From Diphasiastrum complanatum (lineage: Eukaryota; Streptophyta; Lycopodiopsida; Lycopodiales; Lycopodiaceae), in assembly GCA_029204225.1 (NCBI GenBank), contig CM055098.1, positions 50,157,134 to 50,221,133 of the forward strand: a stretch of 64,000 nt of DNA. The letters are read 5' to 3'. Below, piece after piece: positions 26,853 to 38,631 of this stretch. Below the pieces are notes generated by a model. It was not told the origin of the DNA. It saw only the letters and a list, made by a program, of their open reading frames with translations, and did not search any database. Made by a program: the position numbers and the translations under genes. How positions within the stretch are numbered: position 1 is the first letter of the stretch; each line of letters starts with the position of its first letter.

Positions 26853-28655
26853 GTGCGTTCAAGAGAGTTCGTACCTGAGTAGTCCTCTGACAGGCAGGAC
26901 CAAAAAATATACTACAACGACAATCTGTCCCTTCTGCTTGGTTTGGCATTGTAAGATCAAGAAGACTTCTAATGAATGCCATGAAGCCTATAACATGCAG
27001 AATACCAAGCCGTAGAAGCTGTAAGCAAGAAGTAAAAGAACCAAAAAACCAACAGATCCTCTGGATCAGGGGATCTGTTAATAGGCACAACCCAAGTCAT
27101 GCCACTAGATGAAGTCACCAACCCACCCCTATTGATTACCACGCCAACGCCGCCAACTTCACCAGCGACACTTTCTTTGGGGAGGGGGGGAGTGGGGAGT
27201 CCCATTTCCCAAGACACGGAAGCGGCCCAACAATCGCAAGCCCAACATCCATAGGCCCAACAAATCCATACCTTGGATACACATAATATTTTGATGCTGC
27301 GGACCTGATGGAGATCAATGATGATGAACTAAAAAAAGAGGATCAATCAGGAGGAAGTCTGACCCCTCCACTAACCACCACCACCACCACCACCACAACA
27401 ACCTCCTCCACAACGTCTATTTTTTGGATTAGCTTCACCATTTCACACCCCTGATCAGTACCCAATTATCACTAACCCTAAGAAACTCTCCAAAGCAGCT
27501 AAGCGCTTGATGATCGGCTTATCCGAAGCAAGCTACCACATGCATTGGTTGATAAGCCAGTACCAAGTGCTCGAGAATAAGGTCCAGTACCAGGACCGAG
27601 AGATTGCGCAACAACAGAAGCTGGCCAAAGAAAAAAAAAAAGAGACAGAAGAAATCAGGTCCGTGATGGCCGGGTAGAAGATCACTTTGGAAGAGGTCCA
27701 GCAACAGCTGAAGCACCAGATGGTCCAGATCAACCAAGCACGAAACAGATTGTCGGGTGCAATGACAGTTGGTGCCCCTCTAATTAAGCCCGAGGACATA
27801 CAGTTACAGGACCCAAAGGCCACAACCATCTAGATGAAAAAATATGTGCGGCTGATTTAGGAACGAGAAGCCAAGAAGAATAATTTTGAAAATATTGTGG
27901 CCAAGTAGGAAAAGATCATTTTTGAGTCCCAGAAGCAGCTAGAAGATACGACAAAGGCCCTGCAGCAAGTCTTGGATAAGATGGACCAATTGTGAGACAC
28001 GGCGTGCAAGGCCCAAGCAGACGCTCTTACAAAGAAACCACGGGATGATGATGGAGATGACAGAGCAAGCAATAAGGACCGGCAAACCCGACCATCAGAT
28101 GATAGTTCAAAATCAGGTAGCCAGAGAGCCGAAGCTTTTTCTCTTCCCCCTTCTACTTTTAGCCCTTCATCTTATTTTGCTTTTAATTTTTCTGAAACAT
28201 TCGTTCCAACTTACCATGTTCCTTCATCTTCCTTCTCTCCACCACCTCCTAGCAGATTATTGGGCCCATCTAAAGGTCCAGCTGACACGTACAAAGCCCA
28301 CTGGGACGAGTTCCTTCAACAACTCTACTCCCCTGACGCGACGTACAATTTGTTAAATCCACCCCCTCCTAAACCTGTCATCCCTGCACCTCTCTCTCCA
28401 GATCACTCCATCCCTGACCCTCCAGAAATTAACAATGACATTGGGGGTGATGACGACTTCCTGGCAGATCCATCAAAATCAAGAAGATTCTCGTCCAGGC
28501 AAGACACGAGCGCAGCTGAGCCGTCTACGAGCGAGCGGACAAAGGAAAATGATATGGGCACTAAGGCCCTGGACGTGACAGTTATTTTCTATGTGAGCCT
28601 ACATGGTGTATCCCAAAGAAGGAACGACCATGTAGGAGCTAGTAATGTTTCCTAG
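26853..28655 (+). pseudogene. Decayed single-frame ORF of about 600 codons: coiled-coil, Gln/Pro-rich protein of unknown family
   Basis: Reading one frame (codons starting at multiples of three) gives protein-like sequence for 1.8 kb. Stops lie at 26880, 26952, 26970, 26973, 26982, 26991, 27033, 27252, 27306, 27330, 27360, 27372, 27675, 27831, 27858, 27906 and 27993; after that it is open to 28655. Every stop is one C-to-T change from CAA, CAG or CGA. In order: KIYYNDNLSLLLGLAL near 26905-26950, a Pro/Thr stretch (TTPTPPTSPATLS), a Gln-rich stretch, a run of seven prolines, FFGLASPFHTPDQYP, a long charged heptad-like segment (about 27530-28000), a Ser/Pro-rich part and an acidic end. No zinc knuckle, protease or RT is seen. 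Its 3' end touches an LTR-like region, which suggests an extra or gag-like ORF of an LTR element. Confidence 0.55.
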
Positions 28656-29300
28656 GCAATGTAAATAAGTGTAGAACCCCCTTAAATAATTTAGCCACCT
28701 TTTGATGGTGACCTCTAGTGGAAGGGCTTTTTCCACTTGTAATTTCTAAATTAGTGGAATTGCCACTTGGGCTCCACATGGGCAGCCCTCTTGCTTATTT
28801 AAGGACCCCCCCTCTCTTGTGAGGGAACTTTTGATTGTATTGTCAGTCCTCTTGATTGAATAAAGAAGATCTTCCACGAGTTCTTGGCAATTGTGAAGCT
28901 CTTTGTTCATGGCAATTTTCTTGAGTGATTTCTATGAGCATGTTCTGATTTCTTTTTGTGATTGTGGATTAATTAGATCTCTTGCTTACTTCTTGCTTTG
29001 TGGAATGTACATGTGGATTAATTTTCTTGTTTCTTGATTTTGTAGTTTCGGCATGCAGGTAAACTATAGAGGCTGAGATTATGGATCTAATTTTGCATAT
29101 TCACTAACAATCCTGTCCTTGATTATTCTTGGATATTCCAAGCATCAAGAAATGGGTGTTTCTTGATTCTTGGGCTGCTACAATGTTGTTAGGAAGTTAG
29201 ATTTCTTGTTTCTTTTTCTTGTTGAGAGCTTAATCTTGTTGTTGTATTATTCCGTAATTTCCTAAGATAGTTTGGTAGATAGACTGTAGATTTGCTCTCT
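28589..29300 (+). repeat. LTR-like region following the decayed ORF
   Basis: A TATA-like CTTATTTAAGG (28793-28803) and AATAAA (28859-28864) are spaced as in an LTR U3-R, and an AAAGAAGGAA purine run sits near 28614. No second copy is in the window, so this is a guess from signals. Confidence 0.35.
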
Positions 29301-29574
29301 GTCCAAAACGTTGATCTATGCTTGAGCTAGGATTGGTTGCATGGCTTGTAAATGCATGTAGCTGAGTAACGTAACCATTTCATCCCACTGACAAGCTGGG
29401 AATACACGTTGCAAATTGAGACATACTTCTGCTTGGGAACCATTTGAAGCAAGAAGACTTAACTGTAAAGAACTGGCTATTGGAAACGGGCAGAAACACC
29501 CGGTTTTCAGAGCGGTAACCACCTGAAGTAACAAAGAAGAGAAGAAGTCATAAGAAGAAAAATTGTGTACATGG

Positions 29575-29712
29575 ATTCGGCTGGAATCTGTGAACAAGTA
29601 CAAACACTATTTAGGCCTTTATTAACAAATGTAAATCTATCTCTAAGTTGAAGTTTCATGTTGGCCTCAAAATTGCCAAAATAGATCAACTAAACTAGTT
29701 GATTTTTTTACA
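29575..29712 (-). repeat. Truncated Copia 3' LTR
   Basis: On minus it starts TGTAAAAAAATC after a purine tract (reverse of 29713-29722). It matches the right part of the LTR at 53.3-53.75 kb (AGTACAAACACTATTTAGGC, CAACTAAACTAGTTGA). Confidence 0.75.
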
Positions 29713-30864
29713 CTCCCTCTTCAACTAGTTTTAGCATAGATTTAGATAGAACTCCAAGTGATGTTCTATGCTTCATTAACAAGTTTCTTCTCAATGCTTT
29801 GGTGAAGATATCAGCCACACACTCCCTTGATGAGACATGTTGAAGCTCCACCTCCTTTGCCATTACTTGTTCTCTCACAAAATGATAAGCCACTTCAATA
29901 TGCTTGTTCCTGGATTGCTTGCCAATCTTTGGGCTGAAAGGTTATCACAAAAGATGATTTGACTCTTTGAAAAATTCCAACAAGTGAAAATCCATTACCA
30001 TTCTTTTGATCCAAAGCATCTCTTTTGTGTATGAAGTCAAGGCATTGTACTCGACCTCACTAGAAGATAATGAGGTCCGACATCCATGAGATAGCTCCAT
30101 CACCTATGAAAATAGCATGTGCACTTATGGATTTCCTATCCATTTGATTTCTAGCAAAGTTCGCGAATCTGAAAATACATACAAGTTAGGTGATGATCCT
30201 CTATAAACAATGCCAAAATTTCTAGAACCCGAGATGTACCTTAATACTCTCTTGCCTAGCTTCCAATGCTCCACACTAGGATCATGCATAAATTGACTTA
30301 ATCTACCAATAAAATAGCTAAGATCGAGTCTTGTGAAGGTTAGATATATGAGTGAATCAACTAGGTTCCTACAGAGAGTAATGTCCTCAAAGGATCTTTC
30401 ATTACCTCTTATAGTGAGCTATATAGGAGATTGGTGTATCACACGATTTAGCATCTACCATATGAAATCTTTTTAGAATAAAATTGACATACTTCTCTTG
30501 ACAAGTAAAAGTAGATTGAGAAGTTCTAAATACCTCTATTCCCAAGATATAATGTAAAAGATCATGCACATCAAACTCTTTTTTTAGTGTCATCTTGATA
30601 TCATCAATACGTTGATTGTTGACTCCACTCAAAATGATATCATCCACATAGATTAGAAGAATGGTAACATCATTTGTTGTGGTGTCCTTGGGCTTGTGTA
30701 CTCCTCTTTATCCCATTTGCATCACAAAATGCTTTGAACTTGGTAGAAATGTACTCACCACCATTGTCACTCCTCAAGCACTTGATCTTTGTAGAAAATT
30801 GGACCTCCCTTGCAATCTTGATCAAAACATACTTGATGGATCTCTAAGATGGATGCACATATAG
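29713..30864 (-). pseudogene. Ty1/copia remnant: integrase core joined to RT active site, then RNase H tail
   Basis: Minus strand. Integrase core CLRSDNGGEYISTKFKAFCDANGI (30700-30800) runs into a TPQQ-like end, and within a few codons the RT active site LIYVDDIILSG follows (near 30640-30660). The next part is LKKEFDVHDLLHYILGIEVF, CQEKYVNFILKRFHM, then broken sequence and the tail AYHFVREQVMAKEVELQHV, VADIFTKALRR. The integrase C-terminus and first half of RT are therefore missing. Stops and frameshifts abound. Confidence 0.85.
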
Positions 30865-30984
30865 ATTTAGCTACAAGATAAAAATCATCAATTTTACATG
30901 CTAGAATTGCATAAATCACTAAGATCTAATCATAAGCATAAAAATACAGTAAGGTATTGTCCATGTCCATAAAAGAGCAGCAAC

Positions 30985-31304
30985 CTATTGTCCTCTCAAG
31001 ATAACTTGGGAAATATGAAAGAGATGGACATAGAAACACAAGAGATAAATTCTCCACAAAGAAAGAAAATTTGATGATTATTTTTTCACGCTGGTACAAC
31101 TATATATAGCTTCCAAAATGTCATTTGGCCAATTGCCCTAAACTTGTCCTAAATGGTAACTTCTTGGTACTTCATCAAAAAACCTATAAATTCTAGTCTA
31201 GATGCAATGTATGTAAACTAGCCAATTAGAATGGGTCCAAATCCGACCTCATCCACTTACCTACTTGCCAAAAATAGTACAAACACTACTTAGGCCTTTA
31301 TTGA
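30985..31304 (-). repeat. Partial Copia LTR (5' LTR of the 29.7-30.9 kb remnant)
   Basis: Matches 53390-53670 (ATTTGGCC/TTTGTCC, CCAATTAGAATGGGTC, AATAGTACAAACACTA) and contains CTATATATAGC. No clear PBS lies beside it. Confidence 0.7.
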
Positions 31305-33550
31305 CAATTTGCGCAAACAATTTTGGCCGACAAATTTCTCATACTAAAATATGTTGCTACGGACACTTGATCACTCTTGCCCTCCTTCGCTTGTGATATA
31401 TCACCTACCCAACACGCTACTTGAAACATAAAGAATGTAAGTACATTTTTTACAAATAAATAAATAAAAATTAAAAGTTGGTCTGAGGGGGGGGGGGGGG
31501 GGGTGTTCTCAATTGATACCCTTTGTTACCAATAATATCTTGAGCAATTTGTAACTACCAGCACTATGTCTACCTTTCACATGAACATGACAACATGCTT
31601 ACAAATCTATTAACACTCGAAAATCTGCAAAACAAAGTTATAAATTTGGTGAGTTCCTTGTTTTAAGGCTAATTAATCACTTTTTTTTAAAAACTGCATA
31701 TCAAATATAGTAAAAGAGAAATAATTTTACATTAACTAGGCTTTGTTGCACAACACTTTATGGCAACACAAACAAATGAATTGAATTTTCACATGGCCTC
31801 AACTTGATTCTTTGTTTCATGATAGATTGGAAGCCCGTCAATTTGAATGTTGTTTTTTAACTTGGAAGGGTTTCTTATTTTTGCATGTCCACATTTTTGG
31901 ACTGGGTTGGCGTTGAACTCTCTACTGAGTACAGGAGAGGGAGTCTCACGAACTCATCACTATTGGAGGATAAAACTATTTGCCCCTAACAATAGCATAA
32001 GAGAATTTAGATGAGGTTAATGAACTATTTAATGTAACTCAAGATAACTCTATTGTATGCACATTCAAATGTGCCTGAAGTTATAGTTGTCTGGTAATGG
32101 ATCACTATTGTATGATAATTAGTAATGGGATTGTGTTATGATATATACTGTAATGGATAAGCAAGGATTGTGGTTATTTATATTGGAGGGCAAGTGTATT
32201 TGGGGCTTTTGATAATTTATTATTCTATGTATAAATTATTGATAATCCTCATAATCGGTTTGTTGGATTATTCTCTTTCTTACTAATCAACTAATCGATT
32301 TTAATTTTCATCCATTGTTTATTTAGTTCTGCGGATTTTCCCGTGTTCTTTTACACTCAATAGATTTACAAGTGTTTTACACAGTCTGCAAAAATACACA
32401 GAGTTTGACAACAGTGTCGCATTTTCATTTTCTCTCACTTCGACTTTTTCGCCTATCAGGAATCTCGTGTAAAATCATAGTGTCGCATTTTTCGCATTTT
32501 AGCGACATTATCGCATGTCAAGATTTACGAGTAAATATGCAGAGTCACATTTTTTGCTTTTTCCAAAGTGCCTCAAATGTTAAGGAAATGACTCTGACAA
32601 AGTGTGGGGCTACCCTAAATGGGATTTAAGGACACTTTCGGGTTTTTCGCAAAATCCCGACATTGTCGCATTTTTGCGACAGTGTCGCCTGTGGCTGTTT
32701 TAGTTCATTTCTGCAGAGCGACAATTTTAGTTCATTTATGCAAATAGACTGTTTACGGCCAATTTTCACCGCTTATCAGCAATCATTGAGAAGGAATTGG
32801 ATGGATGTCAGCTGATCACCAGCCAGCGCATTTGACGACCTAATTGCTTAGTATATATAGTTGTTCATATTCATACAGTTTGATAATCAAGTAATTACCA
32901 GAATAAGCATTTGAATAGTTAGCTCTCTCTCTCTCTCTCTCTCAAGCCTTCAAGCTTGAACACTCCTGAGCATTCTAGCTCACTTCTTAGAGTTGTTTTA
33001 GAGATTGCTATTGCGCTAGTGCTTATCAGCATCGCGCTTAATTCAGACTTTCATTTTAGCTGCTCAAGATAGCACAGAGTATGCGGCTTCGATCCACAAC
33101 TTATTGTACTCATTTACTTCTATTTCGTTTCATACTAAATCAATACTATCTTTTATTGCGTTCAACTTCGTCTCAAAATGTATGCGTTTCTGTAGTTATT
33201 CGCCGACTAATTATTTGTCTAGCAATTTGCGAATGATTCGCGACAAATTATTTGTCTGATAATTCAATGCATTATTGTTTGGCTACGTAATCACTGTAGT
33301 ATATAGCGATTTCAAAGTTAGTTACTATAAGATCGAACATGATTTCAATCATTATTGTTTTGTTTGAAATTGATAGGCGTAGTCATGCATTGTGAAAGAC
33401 TGGTTTTTTAAGTTTGTTATGTGAGTCTGAATATGTGTTTGTAGTCCATAGCTTATGTCGTTTTGTGATCATGTTCTTTTAGTTTGCTCATCTTTTTACA
33501 CCCTTTTACGTTATGTTTTTTTTTTCTTGCATGTCTATTAGTCAAAAAAT
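31305..33550. other. No gene; low-complexity tracts
   Basis: Contains a poly-G run (31488-31502), a (CT)n tract (32922-32943) and a TCGCATTTTTCGC-rich stretch (32400-32720) that recalls the repeats at 6.1-6.3 kb. Parts may be old LTRs, but no pair could be matched. Confidence 0.45.
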
Positions 33551-33551
33551 T

Positions 33552-34373
33552 TGAAGCTCGAAAGATTCGCGAACAGAATCTTGTCGCGAAATTTTTTTTG
33601 TTTCTTGTTCAAGCCTCAGATGTCGCGAAATTGTCGTGAACAATTCGCGAAATCTTCTGGACTGTTCTTCAAGCTCACATCTCGCAAAACTATTTCGAAC
33701 AGTTCGCGAAATATTCTAGCGTCCTTCAAGCTCAACAATTGTCATTTGTCGCGAACAATTTGCGAATGATGAAAATGTCGCGAAGAGACAAGTGTCTTTA
33801 ACACTTCGCGAAACACGAAGCTGAAACGAAAAGACAGACTGTCGCGAAATATTTACGAACATAATTTATTCGACCCTAGAAACTAGAACATTGTTGAATA
33901 TCAACCGTCAAAACAAATTGGATTATGTTACAGAAGGAAAAAGGCCATAGGACTTATCCTGTAACAATATAAATACATGTGCACGTAGAGTAATAACATA
34001 CTCTCAGATTCAAGCTCAGACTTAGACTCAGATTGACTTATTTACTTATGCACTTGTGCACTTACGTACCCTTTGTAAAAGAGATACCACAAGGCAACAA
34101 GAAAAATGTATATTGATTCAGACTCAGAATTATAAAATTTGTTTTCTGATCAAAGTTTCAGTCATTCATCTGATTATCTAATTGTCTATCACATTCACGC
34201 ATATATTTCCAATTTCTGCACCCATATTTCTGCACGCATAGTTTAATCATAATAGAACTGCTCTATTAGTACATAGATCAGATTCAGGCATGATTAAAAA
34301 CACTGATATTGGTGCGATTTATTCAACCTCTAATCGCGTTCTCTAAGGAAGAATTCACAAAACCTTTCCTACA
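33552..34373 (+). repeat. 5' LTR of the old Copia element
   Basis: TG...CA, 822 bp, rich in TTCGCGAA-type palindromic words in its first 300 bp. Includes TATAAATAC (about 33968-33976) as TATA candidate. Confidence 0.85.
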
Positions 34374-34374
34374 T

Positions 34375-34386
34375 TGGTATCAGAGC
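34375..34386 (+). other. Primer-binding site of the old Copia element
   Basis: TGGTATCAGAGC, one base after the LTR end. Confidence 0.9.
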
Positions 34387-34455
34387 AAATATAGTGATAT
34401 ACAGTGAAATCAGATAGCCTTATATCCATCAATAGTCAAATTGAAAGATTGGAAG

Positions 34456-35440
34456 ATGTCTTCGATTAGCAACATTCAGTCTAAGATCAATACGATCTTG
34501 GATGCAGAAGATTCGAACTATTTAGTCTGGAAGTTAAAAACTTCACTCGTACTAAAGGGCGAAGGTCTATGACAATGGGTAGAACCATCAGAAGATAAGC
34601 CAATTGCTCTTGGCAAGGAACTTCGTGAATGGATGGAGAAAAATGACAAAGCTATAGCAATTATTGCATCTTCAGTGCATGACAACATAATGCTAAATCT
34701 TTTATCGACTTCAAATGCGAAAGAATTGTGGGAAGAACTATGAACCAAGAATGAGACTCGATCTCGAAATCAAGTCATGTTCTTGGAGGACCAATTGACT
34801 TACCTACAATAGGATGGCAAAGACCTGACCACATTCGTACGAAAGATAAATGATTTGTTTATTTCTTTGCAGAATTCTGGCACCGAAAATGCGATCTCAA
34901 AGGAAAAGCAGCTTAGCTATTTTCTTCATGCCCTATCCAATTCATTCCACACAATTCGAACTTTACTGGCGAAAGATTTGACAATGACACTTCAAAAAGT
35001 GATAGATGGAGTCAAAGAGGAAGTAGAAGCAGACAAACACTATGATGACAATGGTGATTCCAAAAAAACTCTTTTCACTCAGAATAATAAATCTTCAAAG
35101 AAGTTTAAGTCTAAGAGGGAGTCGTTTAAGAAGAATGGAAATCATTCAGACGAATCAAAGACAAATGATCGATAATCTGGAAAGCAGCAGAAAAATTCTG
35201 GTGAAAAGAAGATCTTTCACAGATGCAGAAAATTAGGTCATACAGAAGACAATGTTGGTTAAATCCAAGATTGAATGCATTCATTGTCATAAATGGGGTC
35301 ATGCAGCAGTAGACTGTTATCATAATCTCAGAAACAAAAAGGAGCAGAATCGAAGTGAACCTTCAGATTCTAATTTCATGCAGCGAAAGAGAGAACAACA
35401 AGAAACTTAACAGCATATGTTTATGAAGATTTATGTTGTT
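34456..35440 (+). pseudogene. Copia gag (decayed)
   Basis: ATG at 34456 opens NIQSKINTILDAEDSNYLVWKL-type gag N-terminus; then LRTKNETRSRNQ-like and FLHALSNSFHTIRTLL of the gag core, a Lys-rich region, and two zinc knuckles. The second is intact: C-IH-C-HKWG-H-AAVD-C near 35280-35320. The first is damaged by a frameshift. Stops at 34570, 34741 and 34810, and later ones. Confidence 0.82.
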
Positions 35441-35448
35441 CGTCAAAT

Positions 35449-36660
35449 TTGCAAATTCGAGAAGTAATTCTTGATTCGGGAGCCACCTCACATTTTGTTT
35501 CCTCGAAACAAATATTGTACGAGTATAAGAAGACGAATTATTCAAGATTTATTATACTTGGAGACGGTTCTAAACATATAGTTGATGGAACTGATGTACT
35601 ATGGCTAGACACGAATCAGGGTGAAAAGAAACTGGAGGAAGTTCTCTATGTTCTGGTTGTCTAGAAATGGTAATTTGTATCACTTGGGCATCCGAACAAG
35701 CTAATCAAACCCAAGAATCAACAAATATTCTGAGGCACAAGAGGCTATGTCACATGAACATGGAAGCTCTGTACCAAACCAACAAAAGTCAGAGAATTGA
35801 CGGAGTCGAAATCAAAAGTCGAGATATTCGAACTACCTACGAATCCTGTCTTAAAGGCAAAATGTCTCGAACACCTTTCAGTAAAGATGTTTATAAAGCA
35901 ACCAAGGTACTGGAAATTGTGCATTAAGATATTTGTGGACCATTTGGAGTGTTGACATTGGGTGATGCAACATGCTTCATTACATTTATCGATGACTTCA
36001 TCAAGTTCGTTGTAGTATACTTTATTCGTACAAAATCAGAAGCTTTCGAGAAATTCGTTGAGTATACGAATTGGGCTGAGAAGCATACAGACAACAAGTT
36101 GAAGCAAATTCGCACAGATTGTGGAGGTGAGTACATTTCCAACGAATTCAAAGCTTTCTGTACTGATCGAGGTATTATGCATACAAAAACAACATCATAC
36201 ACACCTCAGCACAATGGAATAGTTGAATGAAGAAATTGTACACTTATGGAAGCTGCAAGGTGTATGATGGCTCATGCAAAGCACCAAAGGAGTTATGGAC
36301 AAAAGTAGTAGCTACGTCAAACTATCTTCAGAATCGAATTCTGGAATCAAGAATGCCGGATAAAACTCCTCATGAAGTATGGTGGAAATCGAAGCCAAAT
36401 TTGGCTCACGTTTGGACATTTGGATGTGTAGTTTATATGCACATACCAGACAAATTGAGGAAGAAACTTGATGAAAAAGCAGAACAAGATTTTTTGGTAG
36501 GATTCAAGTTGCATTCTTCATATTATTGAGTTTACATACCCGAAACTGGAAAAGTAAAAGTTGTACGAGGTGTAAAATTCGATGAGTCAAAGTACATAGC
36601 AGATAGTGACTTAGTCGGCTATGAAATTCTCAAGAGTTATTATGAGTTACCATCTATAGA
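35449..36660 (+). pseudogene. Copia protease and integrase (decayed)
   Basis: Protease active site VILDSGATSHF (35465 on) and LGDGSKHIVDG. Integrase: LRHKRLCHMNMEAL and CLKGKMSRTPF of the zinc region; catalytic residues are visible in DICGPFG, IRTDCGGEY and QHNGIVE. The C-terminal part has WTFGCVVYMHIPDKLRKKLD. In-frame stops lie at 35662, 35925, 36228 and 36527. Confidence 0.85.
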
Positions 36661-36799
36661 AGTAAAGCAAGCAGATGATAAAGAATAATTACCATCCAGA
36701 CACAATAATGATTCAGAGGGAGTTCAATTTCGAGAACCTGAAAGACTCGAAATACCAGATTGAATTCAAGCAGAACAGGTCGAACCTGAAGATGCGTCT

Positions 36800-38458
36800 T
36801 TGAATTTGAGACCTATACAGATTGTGAGAAGATATGAAAGGCAACACAAACCACCAATAAGGTTTGGTCATGATGAATTCTGTGGCTTCACTAACGAACC
36901 TCAGACATTCAAAGAAGCTATTGACGAACGAATTAAAGATCATTGGATTCAAGCAATGGAGGACAAAATGTCATCCATGTATAAGAACAATGTATGGACA
37001 CTTGCACCTGTACCTAATGGAAGGAAACCAATCAAATGTAAGTGGATCTACAAGATCAAAATAGGTCTTGATAGAGAAAACATCAAATACAAAGCGAGGC
37101 TGGTGGCAAAAGGTTTTTCACAAAAATATGGGATTGACTACACTGATACATTCTCACCAGTAGTCAAACACACATCAATTCGCTTGTTATTCGCTTATGC
37201 AGTGGCTCATGATCTCAAAATCCATATAGCGGATGAGAAAACTGCTTTCTTGCATGCAGAATTAGAGGAGGACTTATTCATGGATAAACCACTTGGCATA
37301 TCCAGAATACGGATGTCACATGAATAAAAGTATCTATGGTCTGAAACAAACAACAATACAATGGTATAGAAAGAAGGACGGAGCACTATGTTATTTAGGC
37401 TTCAAACCTTTATTCGCTGAATCGAATGTCTATATCCAACATGTCAAAGATGAAATTATTATTCTAGCTGTTTATGTTGACGATACTCTAATTTTCTCAA
37501 GAAAAGATGAGCTAATTTCAGATGTCAAAAGAAACATTTTTGAAATATTTGAGATCGTTGACCTAGGAGAAGCAAAAAAGCTATCTAGGTTTGCAGATCG
37601 AAAGAGACTTTGAAGGTGGTAAGTTATATCTTCGCCAACAAAAGTATACTCTGAAAATAATTGAAAATTTCAACATGCTCGAATGCAAAGGCGTGCATAC
37701 TCCCATGATACCTAGAACAATACTGAGCAAGGCAGATTGTCCGCAGACTCTCGAAGAAGAGAAGCGAATGGCCAAAACACCCTATTGTAGGCTGATTGGA
37801 TCATTATTATATCTTGCAGACAACACCAGACCTGATATAGCATTCACAGTATACAGGCTGAGCCAATTAAATCAGAACCCATGATTGTTACATTGGAAGT
37901 TAGCAAAAAGAGAAATGCAATATCTCTGGGAAAACGAAAGACTATGGACTATGTTATTCGAAGGAAGCTAAATTTCACATCAAATCTTACAGTGACGCAA
38001 GCTGGGCATCCATGAAGGATGAAGGTTGTACACTAGAATCTTGCGCAACCATACTCTGGATAAGCAAGAAACAAACAACAGTAGCTCAATTTTCCTGTGA
38101 GACCGAATATGTAGCAGCAGCTAAGATGGCAAATGAGCTGATTTGGATCAAACAAATGTTAGAAGGATTTGATAAATCTATTTCTGAACCTTATGTCTTG
38201 TTAATGGATAATACTTCAACAATCTATCTTACGAAAGATCCTGTATTTCACTCGAAAATGAAGCACATAACTATCAAGTATCATGTTATTTGGGACTTAG
38301 TTGAGAAGAAGATACTGAAGACAATTCATACCTACAGATATCAACTATCATATAAAGACAGTCTTCATATGACAGCTGATATCTTTACAAAGCCATTAAG
38401 TAAAGCCTTGTTCGAGAAGCAGCGAAGAAGATTGGGGTTAATCCAACTGCCACTTTGA
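36800..38458 (+). pseudogene. Copia RT and RNase H (decayed)
   Basis: RT with CKWIYKIKIG, RLVAKGFSQKYGIDY, DEKTAFLHAELEED, NKSIYGLKQT and active site AVYVDDTLIF (near 37470). Frameshifts occur near 37320, 37590 and 37890. RNase H follows with SYSDASWAS-like, ISKKQTTVAQFSCETEYVAA, LMDNTSTIYLTKDP and TADIFTKPLSKALF, ending at 38458 before a purine tract. It is closely related to the remnant at 2.7-4.3 kb. Confidence 0.88.
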
Positions 38459-38631
38459 GAGGGAGCTATAGAACAATTGATCAGACAGATCTTGATTCTA
38501 CCAACAAAGCGCGCAGTTTACTTAACAAAGGATGAGAAAGAAACAAAAGCGAACTCAAAACTTTTTCTATTCGTGACCAACTCGAAAAGATTTGCGAAAC
38601 AGTGTCTTGTGGAAGCTCGTAGCGTTCTTGT

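Noticed and set aside
31488-31502. Poly-G run as G-quadruplex regulator
   Set aside because: A single homopolymer with no nearby gene; no pattern of separate G-tracts.
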